From positions 1 through 58,524 of the forward strand of contig JAVHLZ010000015.1 of assembly GCA_031081675.1 (NCBI GenBank): a stretch of DNA of 58,524 bases, given 5' to 3'. Made by a program: the position numbers and the translations under genes. Origin of the DNA: Armatimonadota bacterium (GTDB lineage Bacteria > Sysuimicrobiota > Sysuimicrobiia > Sysuimicrobiales > Kaftiobacteriaceae). Under the pieces are notes generated by a model that made no database searches, had not been told where the DNA came from, and was given only the letters and a program-made list of their open reading frames with translations. Positions 34,713 to 43,704 of the stretch are shown one piece after another (the stretch's first letter is position 1; every line of letters starts with the position of its first letter).

Positions 34713-34782
34713 AAGAGGCCGGGGCTGCCGGCGGGCGACATCCCGGGCCCGCGCAGACGCCGGGGACGACGGGGGAGTGCTG

Positions 34783-35094
34783 ATGCAGGTGGGGCTGGCG
34801 CACTACCTGGTGGTGAGCACCCTGCTGTTCTGCCTGGGGTTGTACGGGGTCCTCACCCGCCGCAACGCCGTGGCCATCCTGATGGGCGTGGAGCTCATGC
34901 TCAACGCCGCCAACATCAACCTGGTGGCCTTCAACCGGTATCTGGCGCCGGCGGCGGTGGGCGGCCAGGTCTTCGCGCTGGTGGTCATCACCCTGGCGGC
35001 CTGCGAGGCGGCGGTGGGCCTGGCCCTGGTGGTGGCCGCCTACCGCGGCCTGGAGACCATCCACGTGGACGAGATCAACCTGATGAAATGGTGA
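34783..35094 (+). CDS. nuoK: NADH-quinone oxidoreductase subunit K
   Basis: A 103-residue NuoK with three transmembrane segments. The two conserved membrane glutamates are in LMGVELMLNAANIN and in ACEAAVGLALVVA, both needed for the proton path. The ATG at 34783 is preferred over GTG 34777 because GGGGGA then sits six bases upstream. It is homologous to MrpC, but the flanking nuoJ and nuoL settle the call. Confidence 0.95.
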   Translation: MQVGLAHYLVVSTLLFCLGLYGVLTRRNAVAILMGVELMLNAANINLVAFNRYLAPAAVGGQVFALVVITLAACEAAVGLALVVAAYRGLETIHVDEINLMKW

Positions 35095-35185
35095 CGAAGA
35101 CGACAGTCGACCGCGCAGGATGTCGGAGCCGCGGAGGGGCGGGCGCGCGCCCGGCCGCCGCGGTTCGGGATCGGAGAGTTCCGTG

Positions 35186-37114
35186 ATGCTGGCGCTGGCC
35201 TGGCTGATCCCCCTCCTGCCCTTTGCGGCGTTCTGGGCCATCGTGTTCTGGGGCCGTCGGTTGCCGGGCGAAGGCGCCTACGTGGCCGTGGGCTCCCTGG
35301 CCGCCTCGGCGCTGCTGTCTGTGGGGGTCCTGGCGCAGGTCCTGGCCGGGGCCACCGCTCAGGCCGCCCTGACCTGGGCGGTGGGCGGCGACCGGGTCTT
35401 TGCGGTCGGGTACCGGGTGGATCCGCTGACCGCGGTGATGCTGACCGTGGTCACCGTGGTGGGCCTGCTGATCTTCATCTACTCCATCGGCTACATGCAC
35501 GGCGACCCGCGGTACCCGCGCTTTTTCGCCTACCTCTCCCTGTTCGCGGCGGCCATGCTCACCCTGGTCCTGGCCGACGACTTCCTCCTCCTGTACGTGG
35601 GATGGGAGGGCGTGGGGCTGTGCTCGTACCTGCTCATCGGCTTCTGGTTCGAGCGGCCGGCGGCCGCGCGGGCGTCGCTGAAGGCCTTCGTGACCACCCG
35701 GGTGGGCGACTTCTTCATGTTCCTGGGCATCCTGCTGCTGTTCTGGCAGGTGGGGTCCCTGCGGTTCGACGACATCCTGGAGGCGGCCGCGTCCGGCCGC
35801 CTGGCCGGCCCGCTGCTGACCCTGGCGGCGGTCCTGGTGTTCGGAGGCGCGGTGGGCAAGTCGGCCCAGGTGCCCCTGCACGTGTGGCTGCCCGACGCCA
35901 TGGAGGGCCCCACGCCGGTCTCGGCCCTCATCCACGCCGCCACCATGGTGGCGGCGGGGGTGTACCTGGTGGCCCGCACCTTCCCCCTGTTCGCCGCCTC
36001 CCCCGACCACGCCGCCCTGCAGGTGGTGGCGGTCATCGGCGGCATCACCGCCCTCATGGCGGCCACCATCGGGGTGGTGCAGGACGACATCAAGCGGGTC
36101 CTGGCCTACTCCACCATCAGCCAGCTGGGCTACATGATGATGGGCCTGGGGGTGGGCGGCTACACCGCCGGCGTGTTCCACCTGGTGACCCACGCCTTCT
36201 TCAAGGCGCTGCTGTTCCTGGCGGCCGGGTCGGTCATTCATGCGGTGCACACCAACGACATCAAGCAGATGGGCGGGCTGGCCCGATCCATGCCGGTGAC
36301 CTACGGGACCATGCTGGTGGGCGCCCTGGCCCTGGCGGGGGTGCCGCCCTTTGCGGGGTTCTGGAGCAAGGACGAGATCCTGCTGGAGGCCGCCCACCGG
36401 GCGCCGGCCCTGTACGGCCTGGGGGCGGCCGGCGCGTTCGTCACGGCGTTCTACATCTTCCGGATGATCTTCTACACCTTCACCGGCGCCCCGGGGCACG
36501 CGGCGCAGCACGCCCACGAGTCTCCCCGGGTGATGACGGTGCCCCTGGTGGTGCTGGCGGTCTTCGCCACGGTGATCGGACTGGTGGGGGCGCCCTGGCC
36601 GGGGGTGGGCAACCTGTTCCAGCGCTTCGTGCACCTGGAGGAGGCCGAGGCGGCGGCCTTCGATCCGGCCTTCGCCCTGCAGTCCACCGGCATCGCCCTG
36701 GCCGGCATCCTGGCCGCGGCGGTGGTGTACCGCTGGCAGTGGGTCCGCTCGGCGACGCTGCGCCGGGTTCTGGCGCCCCTGTACGCGGTGCTGGTGCACA
36801 AGTACTGGTGGGATGAGCTGTACGCGTGGGCGGTGGTGCGCCCGCTGCTGTGGGCGGCCCGGCAGCTGCGGACGTTCGACCTGTACGTCATCGACGGGCT
36901 CGTCAACGCCGTGGGCGTGGTCTTCGTGGGGATCGCCCGCCTGTATCGGCTGTTCGACCTGTATGTGGTGGACGGCATCGTGAACCTGGTGGGGTGGGTG
37001 ACCGGCCTGCTGGGGGCGACCCTGAGGTACGTGCAGACCGGGCGCGCCCACAACTACCTGCTGGCCATCGCCCTGGGCGTCATCGTCCTGGCCCTGGTGG
37101 GCCTGGTGCGGTAG
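35186..37114 (+). CDS. nuoL: NADH-quinone oxidoreductase subunit L
   Basis: A 642-residue antiporter-like subunit with about 14 to 16 hydrophobic segments. The core has YVGWEGVGLCSYLLIGFWF with the conserved Glu, the Lys/His helices GKSAQVPLHVWLPDAMEGPTPVSALIHAATMVAAGVYL and DDIKRVLAYSTISQLGYMM, and KDEILLEAA. After the 14-helix core, a long lateral helix and a final membrane segment (residues about 590-640) occur, the special NuoL feature that spans the membrane arm. The ATG at 35186 was chosen because the hydrophobic N-terminus MLALAWLIPLLPF starts there. Confidence 0.97.
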   Translation: MLALAWLIPLLPFAAFWAIVFWGRRLPGEGAYVAVGSLAASALLSVGVLAQVLAGATAQAALTWAVGGDRVFAVGYRVDPLTAVMLTVVTVVGLLIFIYSIGYMHGDPRYPRFFAYLSLFAAAMLTLVLADDFLLLYVGWEGVGLCSYLLIGFWFERPAAARASLKAFVTTRVGDFFMFLGILLLFWQVGSLRFDDILEAAASGRLAGPLLTLAAVLVFGGAVGKSAQVPLHVWLPDAMEGPTPVSALIHAATMVAAGVYLVARTFPLFAASPDHAALQVVAVIGGITALMAATIGVVQDDIKRVLAYSTISQLGYMMMGLGVGGYTAGVFHLVTHAFFKALLFLAAGSVIHAVHTNDIKQMGGLARSMPVTYGTMLVGALALAGVPPFAGFWSKDEILLEAAHRAPALYGLGAAGAFVTAFYIFRMIFYTFTGAPGHAAQHAHESPRVMTVPLVVLAVFATVIGLVGAPWPGVGNLFQRFVHLEEAEAAAFDPAFALQSTGIALAGILAAAVVYRWQWVRSATLRRVLAPLYAVLVHKYWWDELYAWAVVRPLLWAARQLRTFDLYVIDGLVNAVGVVFVGIARLYRLFDLYVVDGIVNLVGWVTGLLGATLRYVQTGRAHNYLLAIALGVIVLALVGLVR

Positions 37115-37158
37115 CCGGTGCGGGCGCGGGGGACCACGAGGTTCGGCGGAGGAGACGC

Positions 37159-38655
37159 ATGCTGCTGACGCTGATCATCTTTCTGCCGCTGGTGGGCGGA
37201 CTGATCATCCTGTTCACGTCCAAGGCCAACGAGCCGCTGATGAAGGGCGTGGCGGTGGGGGCGTCGCTGGCGTCCTTCATCCTCTCCCTCTTCCTGGTGG
37301 CCCTGTACGAGGTGGGAGGCGGGATGCAGTTCGTGGAACGCTACAGCTGGATCCCCACCCTGGGGATCCAGTACCACGTGGGCGTGGACGGGCTCAGCCT
37401 GCCCCTGGTGGTGCTGACGGCCCTGCTCAGCCTGGTGTCGCTGGTCTACTCCTGGCGGATCGAGCTGCGGCTGAAGGAATACCTGTTCCTGTTCCTGCTG
37501 CTGGAGACCGGCATGCTGGGCGTGTTCGCCGCCCTGGACTTCTTCCTCTTCTACATCTTCTGGGAGGTCACCCTGGTGCCCATGTACTTCCTCATCGGCA
37601 TCTGGGGCGGCCCCCGCCGCGAATACGCGGCCATCAAGTTCTTCCTGTACACCCTGGTGGGGTCGCTGGCCATGCTGCTGGCGATCCTGCTGCTGTACTT
37701 CCACAGCGAGCCCCGGACGTTCGACATGCTGGCCCTCATCCGCCAGCAACCCCTGGCCCGGGCGCCCCTGCTGGCGACCCTGGCATTCTGGGGGTTCTTC
37801 CTGAGCTTTGCCATCAAGGTGCCCATGTGGCCCTTCCACACCTGGCTGCCCGACGCCCACGTGGAGGCCCCGACCGCCGGCAGCGTCATCCTGGCCGGCA
37901 TCCTGCTGAAGATGGGCACCTACGGGTTCGTGCGGGTCAGCCTGCCCATGCTGCCGGAAGCGTTCCGGGCCTCTGCCGGCGTCGTCGCCATCCTGGCCCT
38001 GCTGGGCATCGTGTACGGCGCGCTGGTGGCCATGGCCCAGACCGACCTGAAAAAGCTGGTGGCCTACAGTTCGGTCAACCACATGGGGTATGTGATGCTG
38101 GGCACCGCCGCCGCGGCCGCGGCGGTGGGGCAGCCCCACAAGGCCCAGGCCGCCACCACTGCCCTGAACGGCGCCGTCTTTGAGATGATCGCTCACGGGG
38201 TGATCACCGGCGCCCTGTTCCTCATCGTCGGCGTGCTGTACGACTACCGGGCGCACACCCGGGGCGTCAACGAGTTCGGCGGACTGGGCGCCCGCCTGCC
38301 GGTGTACACGGGGATCACCACCCTGGCCATGCTGGCGTCCCTGGGCCTGCCGGGGCTGATGGGGTTTGTGGCCGAGTTCCTCGTGTTCGTGGGGTCCTTC
38401 GGCGTCTTCCCCTACCTGACGGCGGTGGCGGTGACCGGGGTGATCTTCACCGCGGCCATGTTCCTGTGGACCATCCAGCGGATCTTCCTGGGACCCCTCA
38501 ACGAGCGGTGGGTGGGGCTGCCGGACCTGGACACCCGGGAGAAGCTGTCCCTGGTACCCCTGGCCGTCCTCATGGTGGTGTTCGGGCTGTATCCCCGGCC
38601 CCTGCTGGAGGTGATCAACACCGCCATGGCGGGGCTGGTGACGGCCCTGCGGTAG
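37159..38655 (+). CDS. nuoM: NADH-quinone oxidoreductase subunit M
   Basis: A 498-residue antiporter-like subunit with about 14 transmembrane segments. Diagnostic stretches are FYIFWEVTLVPMYFLIGIWGG (conserved Glu), IKVPMWPFHTWLPDAHVEAPTAGSVILAGILLKMGTYG and DLKKLVAYSSVNHMGYVMLG. It is one of the three ion-pumping subunits of complex I. GGAGGAG lies five bases before the ATG at 37159. It lies 44 bp after nuoL and 53 bp before nuoN. Confidence 0.97.
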   Translation: MLLTLIIFLPLVGGLIILFTSKANEPLMKGVAVGASLASFILSLFLVALYEVGGGMQFVERYSWIPTLGIQYHVGVDGLSLPLVVLTALLSLVSLVYSWRIELRLKEYLFLFLLLETGMLGVFAALDFFLFYIFWEVTLVPMYFLIGIWGGPRREYAAIKFFLYTLVGSLAMLLAILLLYFHSEPRTFDMLALIRQQPLARAPLLATLAFWGFFLSFAIKVPMWPFHTWLPDAHVEAPTAGSVILAGILLKMGTYGFVRVSLPMLPEAFRASAGVVAILALLGIVYGALVAMAQTDLKKLVAYSSVNHMGYVMLGTAAAAAAVGQPHKAQAATTALNGAVFEMIAHGVITGALFLIVGVLYDYRAHTRGVNEFGGLGARLPVYTGITTLAMLASLGLPGLMGFVAEFLVFVGSFGVFPYLTAVAVTGVIFTAAMFLWTIQRIFLGPLNERWVGLPDLDTREKLSLVPLAVLMVVFGLYPRPLLEVINTAMAGLVTALR

Positions 38656-38708
38656 GAGGCGGCCATGGCGCACCGGCACACGGGAGGACGACGCGCGCGG
38701 AGGGGGCC

Positions 38709-40154
38709 ATGCCCGCGGTGAGCCCGGCCGATCTGTGGTCGCTTGTCCCGGAGCTGTGGCTGCTGGGGCTGGGCCTGCTGGTGCTGCTGCTCGACCTGGT
38801 GGTGCCGGCGGGCCGCAAGGCTGCCGTGGGGGTGATGGCGGTGGGCGGCCTGGTCCTGGCCCTGGTGCCCATCGCCACCATGCTGACCTGGCAGCCGCGC
38901 ACGATCCTGTACGGCGCCTACGCCGTGGACGGGTTCGCGGTGTTCTTCAAGATCATCGCCGTTGCCGCCACCGCCCTGGTGATCCTCTCCTCCCTGGAGT
39001 CGGTGGGCCCCCGCACCCGCTTCGAGGGAGAGTTTTACGGGTTGCTGGTTCTGACCGCCCTGGGCCTGATGCTGATGGCGGCCAGCACCGATCTGGTGCT
39101 GCTGGTCCTGGCCATCGAGTTCGTCAGCCTCACCTCCTACGTGCTGGCGGGATTCCTCAAGGCCCACCCCAAGAGCGCCGAGGCCGGCATCAAGTACTTC
39201 CTGTACGGCGCCACGGCGTCGGCGGTGATGATCTACGGGTTCTCGCTGCTGTACGGTCTGGCGGGCACCACCAACCTCTATCAGGTGGCCCGGGCCGTCG
39301 CCGGCGCCCCCGGCCTCACCCTCTACCTGAGCCTGATCCTGGTCCTGGCGGGGCTGGGCTTCAAGATCTCCATGGTGCCGTTCCACCAGTGGGCCCCGGA
39401 CGTGTACGAGGGCGCGCCCACCCCGGTGGCCGCATTCCTGTCGGTGGGATCCAAGGCGGCAGGGTTCGCCGCCCTGGCCCGGGTCCTGCAGGTGGTGGTG
39501 GATCCGTCCCGGGTGAACTGGGTCCTGCTGGTGGCGGTGCTGGCCGCCGTCACCATGACCGTCGGCAACCTGCTGGCGCTCCCCCAGCGCAACATCAAGC
39601 GGATGCTGGCCTACTCCAGCATCTCCCACGCCGGCTTCCTCCTGATCGGGGTGGCGGCGTTCCGGGGCGCGTTCGGCACGCCGGGGCTGCTCGTCTACCT
39701 GCTGGGGTACACCTTCACCCAGCTGGGCGCATTCTTCGTGGCCACCCTGATCGGGACCCAGCTGGGCACCGACGAGATCCCGGACTACGCCGGCCTGGCG
39801 CGCCGGGCGCCGGTCTCGGCCCTGCTGATGGCCCTGTTCATGCTCTCGCTGACGGGGATTCCCCCCACGGCCGTCTTCCTGGGCAAGTTCTACGTGCTGG
39901 CGGCGGCCATCGACAACGGGTTGCTGTGGCTGGCGGTGGTGGCCGTGGTGAACAGCGTCATCTCGCTGTACTACTATGTGGGAGTCATCCGCGCCATGTA
40001 CGTGCTGCCGGCGGCCACGGACACGCCCGTGCCCGAGCCGACCGGCCTGCAGGTGGCCTTGGGGATCACCGGATTGGGCACCCTGCTCATCGGCCTGTAC
40101 CCCCAGCCGGTCATCGACCTGGTCCGCACCGCCTCCCAGCTCCTGCGGCTGTAG
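38709..40154 (+). CDS. nuoN: NADH-quinone oxidoreductase subunit N
   Basis: A 481-residue antiporter-like subunit with about 14 transmembrane segments. It contains IEFVSLTSYVLAGF, the Lys-bearing helix FKISMVPFHQWAPDVYEGAPTPVAAFLSVGSKAAGF, and NIKRMLAYSSISHAGFLLIG. GGGGG lies before the ATG at 38709. It ends the nuo cluster. Ten bases after its stop begins a strong promoter, followed by a terminator-like hairpin ahead of the ATPase operon. Confidence 0.97.
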   Translation: MPAVSPADLWSLVPELWLLGLGLLVLLLDLVVPAGRKAAVGVMAVGGLVLALVPIATMLTWQPRTILYGAYAVDGFAVFFKIIAVAATALVILSSLESVGPRTRFEGEFYGLLVLTALGLMLMAASTDLVLLVLAIEFVSLTSYVLAGFLKAHPKSAEAGIKYFLYGATASAVMIYGFSLLYGLAGTTNLYQVARAVAGAPGLTLYLSLILVLAGLGFKISMVPFHQWAPDVYEGAPTPVAAFLSVGSKAAGFAALARVLQVVVDPSRVNWVLLVAVLAAVTMTVGNLLALPQRNIKRMLAYSSISHAGFLLIGVAAFRGAFGTPGLLVYLLGYTFTQLGAFFVATLIGTQLGTDEIPDYAGLARRAPVSALLMALFMLSLTGIPPTAVFLGKFYVLAAAIDNGLLWLAVVAVVNSVISLYYYVGVIRAMYVLPAATDTPVPEPTGLQVALGITGLGTLLIGLYPQPVIDLVRTASQLLRL

Positions 40155-40163
40155 GCGCTGTCC

Positions 40164-40193
40164 TTGACGCTGTTCGCGCGGGCCTGCTATGAT
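40164..40193 (+). promoter_or_regulatory. Promoter of the A/V-type ATPase operon
   Basis: TTGACG (40164-40169) and TATGAT (40188-40193) are separated by 18 bp, a good match to the sigma-70-type consensus. The predicted start is near 40200, giving a leader of about 144 bases. It begins only ten bases after the nuoN stop. Confidence 0.78.
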
Positions 40194-40209
40194 GGGCGCG
40201 TGTTTGTCC

Positions 40210-40250
40210 AAACCCAGGAATGCGCGGGGGACCCGCCGTTCCTGGGTTTT
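40210..40250 (+). terminator. Strong hairpin between nuoN and the ATPase operon (terminator or attenuator)
   Basis: AAACCCAGGAA (40210-40220) and TTCCTGGGTTT (40239-40249) form an 11-bp stem. An inner GCGGG/CCCGC stem with a GGA loop sits inside it, and UUUU ends the 3' arm. It suits an intrinsic terminator for the nuo transcript. It lies only about ten bases downstream of the predicted start of the ATPase promoter, so it may also attenuate that operon. Confidence 0.75.
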
Positions 40251-40343
40251 GTCGGGATAGCGCGCGTGGAGTCCCTGCATTCCGGCCGCTGAGGTGGGGG
40301 CGGCGGTGTCTCTTCCCGGTCCTCCCGGTGCGGCAGACAAGCG

Positions 40344-40709
40344 ATGGAGCGGGTGGCAGCCATGACGGCCCGGCACGGCCCGACGGACGAGAACGTCCTT
40401 CAGATCCTCGCCCAGAAGGAGAAAGAACTGGAAGCCCGCGTGGCCGAGGCCCGGGAGCGGGCCCGGCAGGTGGTGGACGACGCTCGCCGGCAGGCGGACC
40501 AGATCCGCGAGGGTGCGCGGGCCGACGCCGCCGCCCTGGCCGCCCGCCTGCGGGAGGAGACCGCGCGGGAGGTGGAGGCGCTGCAGGCCGAGCAGCTGGC
40601 CGCCGCCGAGGCGGAGGTCCAGAGGCTGCGGGCTGCGGTGGCCGAGCGCCTGCCCCGGGCCGTCGCCCTGGTGGTGGAGCGGGTGCTGGCCGGACTGGAC
40701 AGGTCGTAG
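40344..40709 (+). CDS. atpH: A/V-type ATPase peripheral-stalk subunit (G/H-like)
   Basis: A 121-residue, almost wholly coiled-coil protein (residues about 20-105, heptad-like EARVAEARERARQVVDDARRQAD). It matches subunit H/G of archaeal/Thermus-type ATPases, which pairs with subunit E in the peripheral stalk. The family is short and weakly conserved, so the call rests on coiled-coil character and first position in the ATPase operon. The start is uncertain: ATG 40344 or ATG 40362; neither has a strong ribosome-binding site. Confidence 0.82.
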   Translation: MERVAAMTARHGPTDENVLQILAQKEKELEARVAEARERARQVVDDARRQADQIREGARADAAALAARLREETAREVEALQAEQLAAAEAEVQRLRAAVAERLPRAVALVVERVLAGLDRS

Positions 40710-40759
40710 GCGGGCAGTTGCGCGTCCCCGGCGGGGGCCGGGCGGGTGACGGGGTCGCC

Positions 40760-42718
40760 ATGATTGTCGAGATGAGCCGGGTCATCGTGCTGGGCCCCAA
40801 GCGGTTGCTGGGGGCCGTCCTGGACGAGGTGCAGCGTCTGGGCAGTCTGCACGTGGACCGGATCGAATCCGACGAAGCCCCGCCGCCGCCCGCCACCGAC
40901 GAGCAGGCGGCGGCCCGCCAGCGCCTGGAGCGTCTCCTCGGGCAGGCGGACGCCGTGCTCACCCTGCTGCCCCCCGCCGACGGCGCGGTTTCCGCCGAGG
41001 CCGAGGTCGGGTCGGTGGACGAGGTGGAGGCCGAACTTGCCGCCCTGGAGCGGCAGGTGCGGGATCTGACCCGGCAGCGCCTCGAACTGGAGGAGGAGCG
41101 CACCCTCATCGAGACCTACGAAGGGGCGGTGCGGGCGCTGTCTCCCCTGCTCCAGGCCCTGCGGGGCAGCGCCCGGCTGGAATCGCTGGGCTTCCTGCTG
41201 AACACCACCGACCTGAAGGTGGCGGCAGCGCTGCGCGCCGAGCTGATCCGCGCCACCGGGGGACGGGTGGAGGTGGTCAGCCGCGCCGTCGACGACAGGC
41301 GCCTGGGGATGGTGGTGGCGTTCCGCCGGGAGGACGGCGAGGCGGTGCGGGCCGTGCTGGCCCGCTCGGGGATCACCGAACTGCGCCTGCCGGAGCGGTT
41401 CGCCGGGGGCGCGGTGGCCGATGCCGTCGCCCTCATGGAGCGCCGCCGGCGGGAGATTCCCCGGGAGCTGGAGCAGGTGGACCGCCAGCTGCGCGAGCTG
41501 GCCGCCCGGATCCGCCCCCGCCTGGAGGTGCTGCGGTCCTGGCTGGCCGACCGGGCCGCCCAGCTGTCGGTGCTGCAGGACCTGGGCGCCACCCGGTACA
41601 CGTTCGTCCTCCACGGGTGGGCGCCGTCGCGGGCCGTGGGACAGATCCGGGCGGTCCTGGCCGGCCGCTTCGGGTCCGACGTCGTGGTTTTCGATTCTCC
41701 CGCCGACCCGCACCACGACCCCGAGCGGGTGCCGGTCCTGCTGGACAACCACCCGTGGATCCGGCCCTTCCAGCGGCTGCTGGCCCTGTTCCAGCCCCCA
41801 CGGTATGGGACCTGGGATCCCAGTCCCGTGGTGGCCATCACCTTCCCCCTGTTTGTCGGCCTGGTGATCGGCGACGTGGGCTACGGCGCGCTGCTGTTCC
41901 TGCTGGGCTGGAAGATGCGCTCCCTGGCCCGGGCGGGGCGGACGGTGGAGGTGCGGCTGCTGAACCTGCGCTTCCCGCCGCCGGTGCTGGCGGATGCGTC
42001 GTTTCTGATCCGGGCCTGCGCCGCCTGGATCATGGCGTTCGGGGCGATCTACGCCGAAGCGTTCGGCAACCTGCCCGAGCTGCTGTGGCATGTGCGGCCG
42101 CTGTTCAACCGGGTCGAGGACACCGGCCGGTACTTCCTGGTGATCATCGCCGCGGGCATCGCCATGATCTTCCTGGGCCTGCTGGTGCACTTCGTCCAGG
42201 CCCTGCGGCACCGGCACCTGGAAGGCGCGTTCGAAGCGGCCGTCATCATGCTGGGGACCGGCGGCCTGCTGCTGTTCCTGGGCGCCCGGGGCGCCATGCT
42301 GCCCGCCTCCTGGGACGCGCCGGGCCTGTGGCTGTTTGCGGGCGCCGTGGGGCTGGCCGGGGTCTCGCTGGTCGTGGAGCGCAACGTCATCCGCCGGTTC
42401 CTGTGGCTGCTGGAAAGCACCACGGCTTTCGGGCACATCCTGTCCCACGCCCGATTGATGGCGTTCGGCCTGGCCGCCGCCGCCCTGGCCATGGCGGCCA
42501 ACGAGCTGGGCCGTCAGGCGGGCGCCCTGGGGCGGGTGGCGGCGGTCCTGGTGGGGGCGCTGTTTCAGGCGCTGTTCTTCGTGTTCACCATCTTCGGCCA
42601 CGTGATCCAGCCCGCCCGTCTGCACTGGGTAGAGTTCTTCAGCAAATTCAAGTTCCACGAGGAAACCGGGCGGGCGTACCGCCCGTTCCAGAAGACCGCG
42701 GCGCCCGGGAGGCGGTAG
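40760..42718 (+). CDS. atpI: A/V-type ATPase subunit I (a-subunit)
   Basis: A 652-residue protein with a soluble N-terminal half (residues 1-340) rich in coiled coil, then about seven to eight transmembrane segments. The hallmark FGLVIGDVGYG-like segment (FVGLVIGDVGYGALLFLLGWKM) and the C-terminal ALFQALFFVFTIFGHVIQPARLHWVEFFSKFKFHEETGRAYRPF are diagnostic. It holds the ion half-channels next to the K ring. The ATG at 40760 starts the conserved MSRVIVLGPK strand region. It follows the stalk gene by 50 bp. Confidence 0.96.
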   Translation: MIVEMSRVIVLGPKRLLGAVLDEVQRLGSLHVDRIESDEAPPPPATDEQAAARQRLERLLGQADAVLTLLPPADGAVSAEAEVGSVDEVEAELAALERQVRDLTRQRLELEEERTLIETYEGAVRALSPLLQALRGSARLESLGFLLNTTDLKVAAALRAELIRATGGRVEVVSRAVDDRRLGMVVAFRREDGEAVRAVLARSGITELRLPERFAGGAVADAVALMERRRREIPRELEQVDRQLRELAARIRPRLEVLRSWLADRAAQLSVLQDLGATRYTFVLHGWAPSRAVGQIRAVLAGRFGSDVVVFDSPADPHHDPERVPVLLDNHPWIRPFQRLLALFQPPRYGTWDPSPVVAITFPLFVGLVIGDVGYGALLFLLGWKMRSLARAGRTVEVRLLNLRFPPPVLADASFLIRACAAWIMAFGAIYAEAFGNLPELLWHVRPLFNRVEDTGRYFLVIIAAGIAMIFLGLLVHFVQALRHRHLEGAFEAAVIMLGTGGLLLFLGARGAMLPASWDAPGLWLFAGAVGLAGVSLVVERNVIRRFLWLLESTTAFGHILSHARLMAFGLAAAALAMAANELGRQAGALGRVAAVLVGALFQALFFVFTIFGHVIQPARLHWVEFFSKFKFHEETGRAYRPFQKTAAPGRR

Positions 42719-42755
42719 CCTCGTCGGCTCCGCGGCACCGCAGGAGGTGAGGAGA

Positions 42756-43073
42756 GTGAGGACAGCAGCAGTCGTGATTGTCACCGCCATCCTGGTCCTG
42801 GGAGCGGCCGGGATGGTCCTGGCGGCGCCCGAGACCGCCGAGCAGCGGCCGGCCAACCCCAACGCCGGATTGCTGGGTCTGGCGGCGGCCATCGCCGTCG
42901 GGTTCGGCGCCATCGGCACCGCGTGGGCCCAGTCGCGCATCGGGGCGGCTGCCGCCGGCGCCATGGCCGAGCGGCCGGAGATCGGAGGCCTGATGCTGGT
43001 CTTCCTGGCCCTGCCCGAGACGATGATCATCCTGGGCTTTCTGGTGGCATTCTTCGTGATCAGCCGGATCTAG
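42756..43073 (+). CDS. atpK: A/V-type ATPase proteolipid subunit K
   Basis: A 105-residue rotor-ring subunit. A signal-peptide-like N-terminus (VVIVTAILVLGAAGMVLAA) is followed by one hairpin of two membrane helices, as in the Thermus protein. The first helix has GLAAAIAVGFGAIGTAWAQSRIGAAAAGAMAE. The second has the ion-binding glutamate in FLALPETMIILGFLVAFF. Its resemblance to Thermus favours proton rather than sodium coupling, but this is weak evidence. GTG at 42756 is preferred to GTG 42747 because GGAGG ends eight bases upstream of it. Confidence 0.93.
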   Translation: MRTAAVVIVTAILVLGAAGMVLAAPETAEQRPANPNAGLLGLAAAIAVGFGAIGTAWAQSRIGAAAAGAMAERPEIGGLMLVFLALPETMIILGFLVAFFVISRI

Positions 43074-43091
43074 GGGTCCCGGCGGGGCTTC

Positions 43092-43679
43092 ATGACATCC
43101 CAGTCGGAACTGATCGCCATCCTCGAGCGGGAGGCCGCCGCCGAGATCGAGCGGATCCTGGCCGACGCCCGCGCCGAGGCCGACCGCCTGATCCAGGAGG
43201 CGCGCCAGCAGGCCGAGGCGGAACTGGCGGCCGTGCGGGCGCGACTGGAGGCCGAACGCGCCGCCGCCCGGACGCGGGCCCGCAGCGCGGCGGCCCTGCG
43301 CGCCTCGGCGCTGATCCTGCAGGCCAAGGATCAGGCGCTGGCCGAGGTGTTCCAGCGCGCCCGGGCCGAGCTCGACCGCCTGGTCCAGGAGCGCGCCCGC
43401 TACGGCGCGCTGCTGGGCGGCCTGCTGCGGGAAGCCGCCGCTGGCTTGGGCGGCCGGGTGGTGGTGCAGGTGCACCCCCGGGATGTCGATCTGGCCCGGC
43501 GGGCGGCGCGGGACCTGGGCCTGGATGCCGACGTGCAGCCGGCCGACGACGTCAGCGGAGGGGTCCGGGTGGTGTCCGCCGACGGCCGGTTCGTGGTGGA
43601 GAACACCCTGGCCTCGCGCCTGGAGCGCGCCCGGGCGGGGTTGGCCCCGGAGGTGGCGGCCGCATTGTGGGGGACGTAG
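43092..43679 (+). CDS. atpE: A/V-type ATPase subunit E
   Basis: A 195-residue stalk subunit. The first 100 residues form a long Ala/Glu/Arg-rich coiled coil (EREAAAEIERILADARAEADRL). The C-terminal globular part reads VVQVHPRDVDLARRAARDLGLDADVQPADDVSGGVRVVSADGRFVVENTLASRLERAR, the typical E-subunit head. It forms the peripheral stalk with subunit G/H. ATG at 43092. Confidence 0.95.
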   Translation: MTSQSELIAILEREAAAEIERILADARAEADRLIQEARQQAEAELAAVRARLEAERAAARTRARSAAALRASALILQAKDQALAEVFQRARAELDRLVQERARYGALLGGLLREAAAGLGGRVVVQVHPRDVDLARRAARDLGLDADVQPADDVSGGVRVVSADGRFVVENTLASRLERARAGLAPEVAAALWGT

Positions 43680-43704
43680 TCACCCCGCGCGGACGAGGCA
43701 GCCC

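Noticed and set aside
40217-40284. GGAATGC (in the hairpin) and GCATTCC (40278-40284) as an antiterminator pairing
   Set aside because: The second strand lies after the terminator and would be made too late to prevent it; seven bases are also weak evidence.
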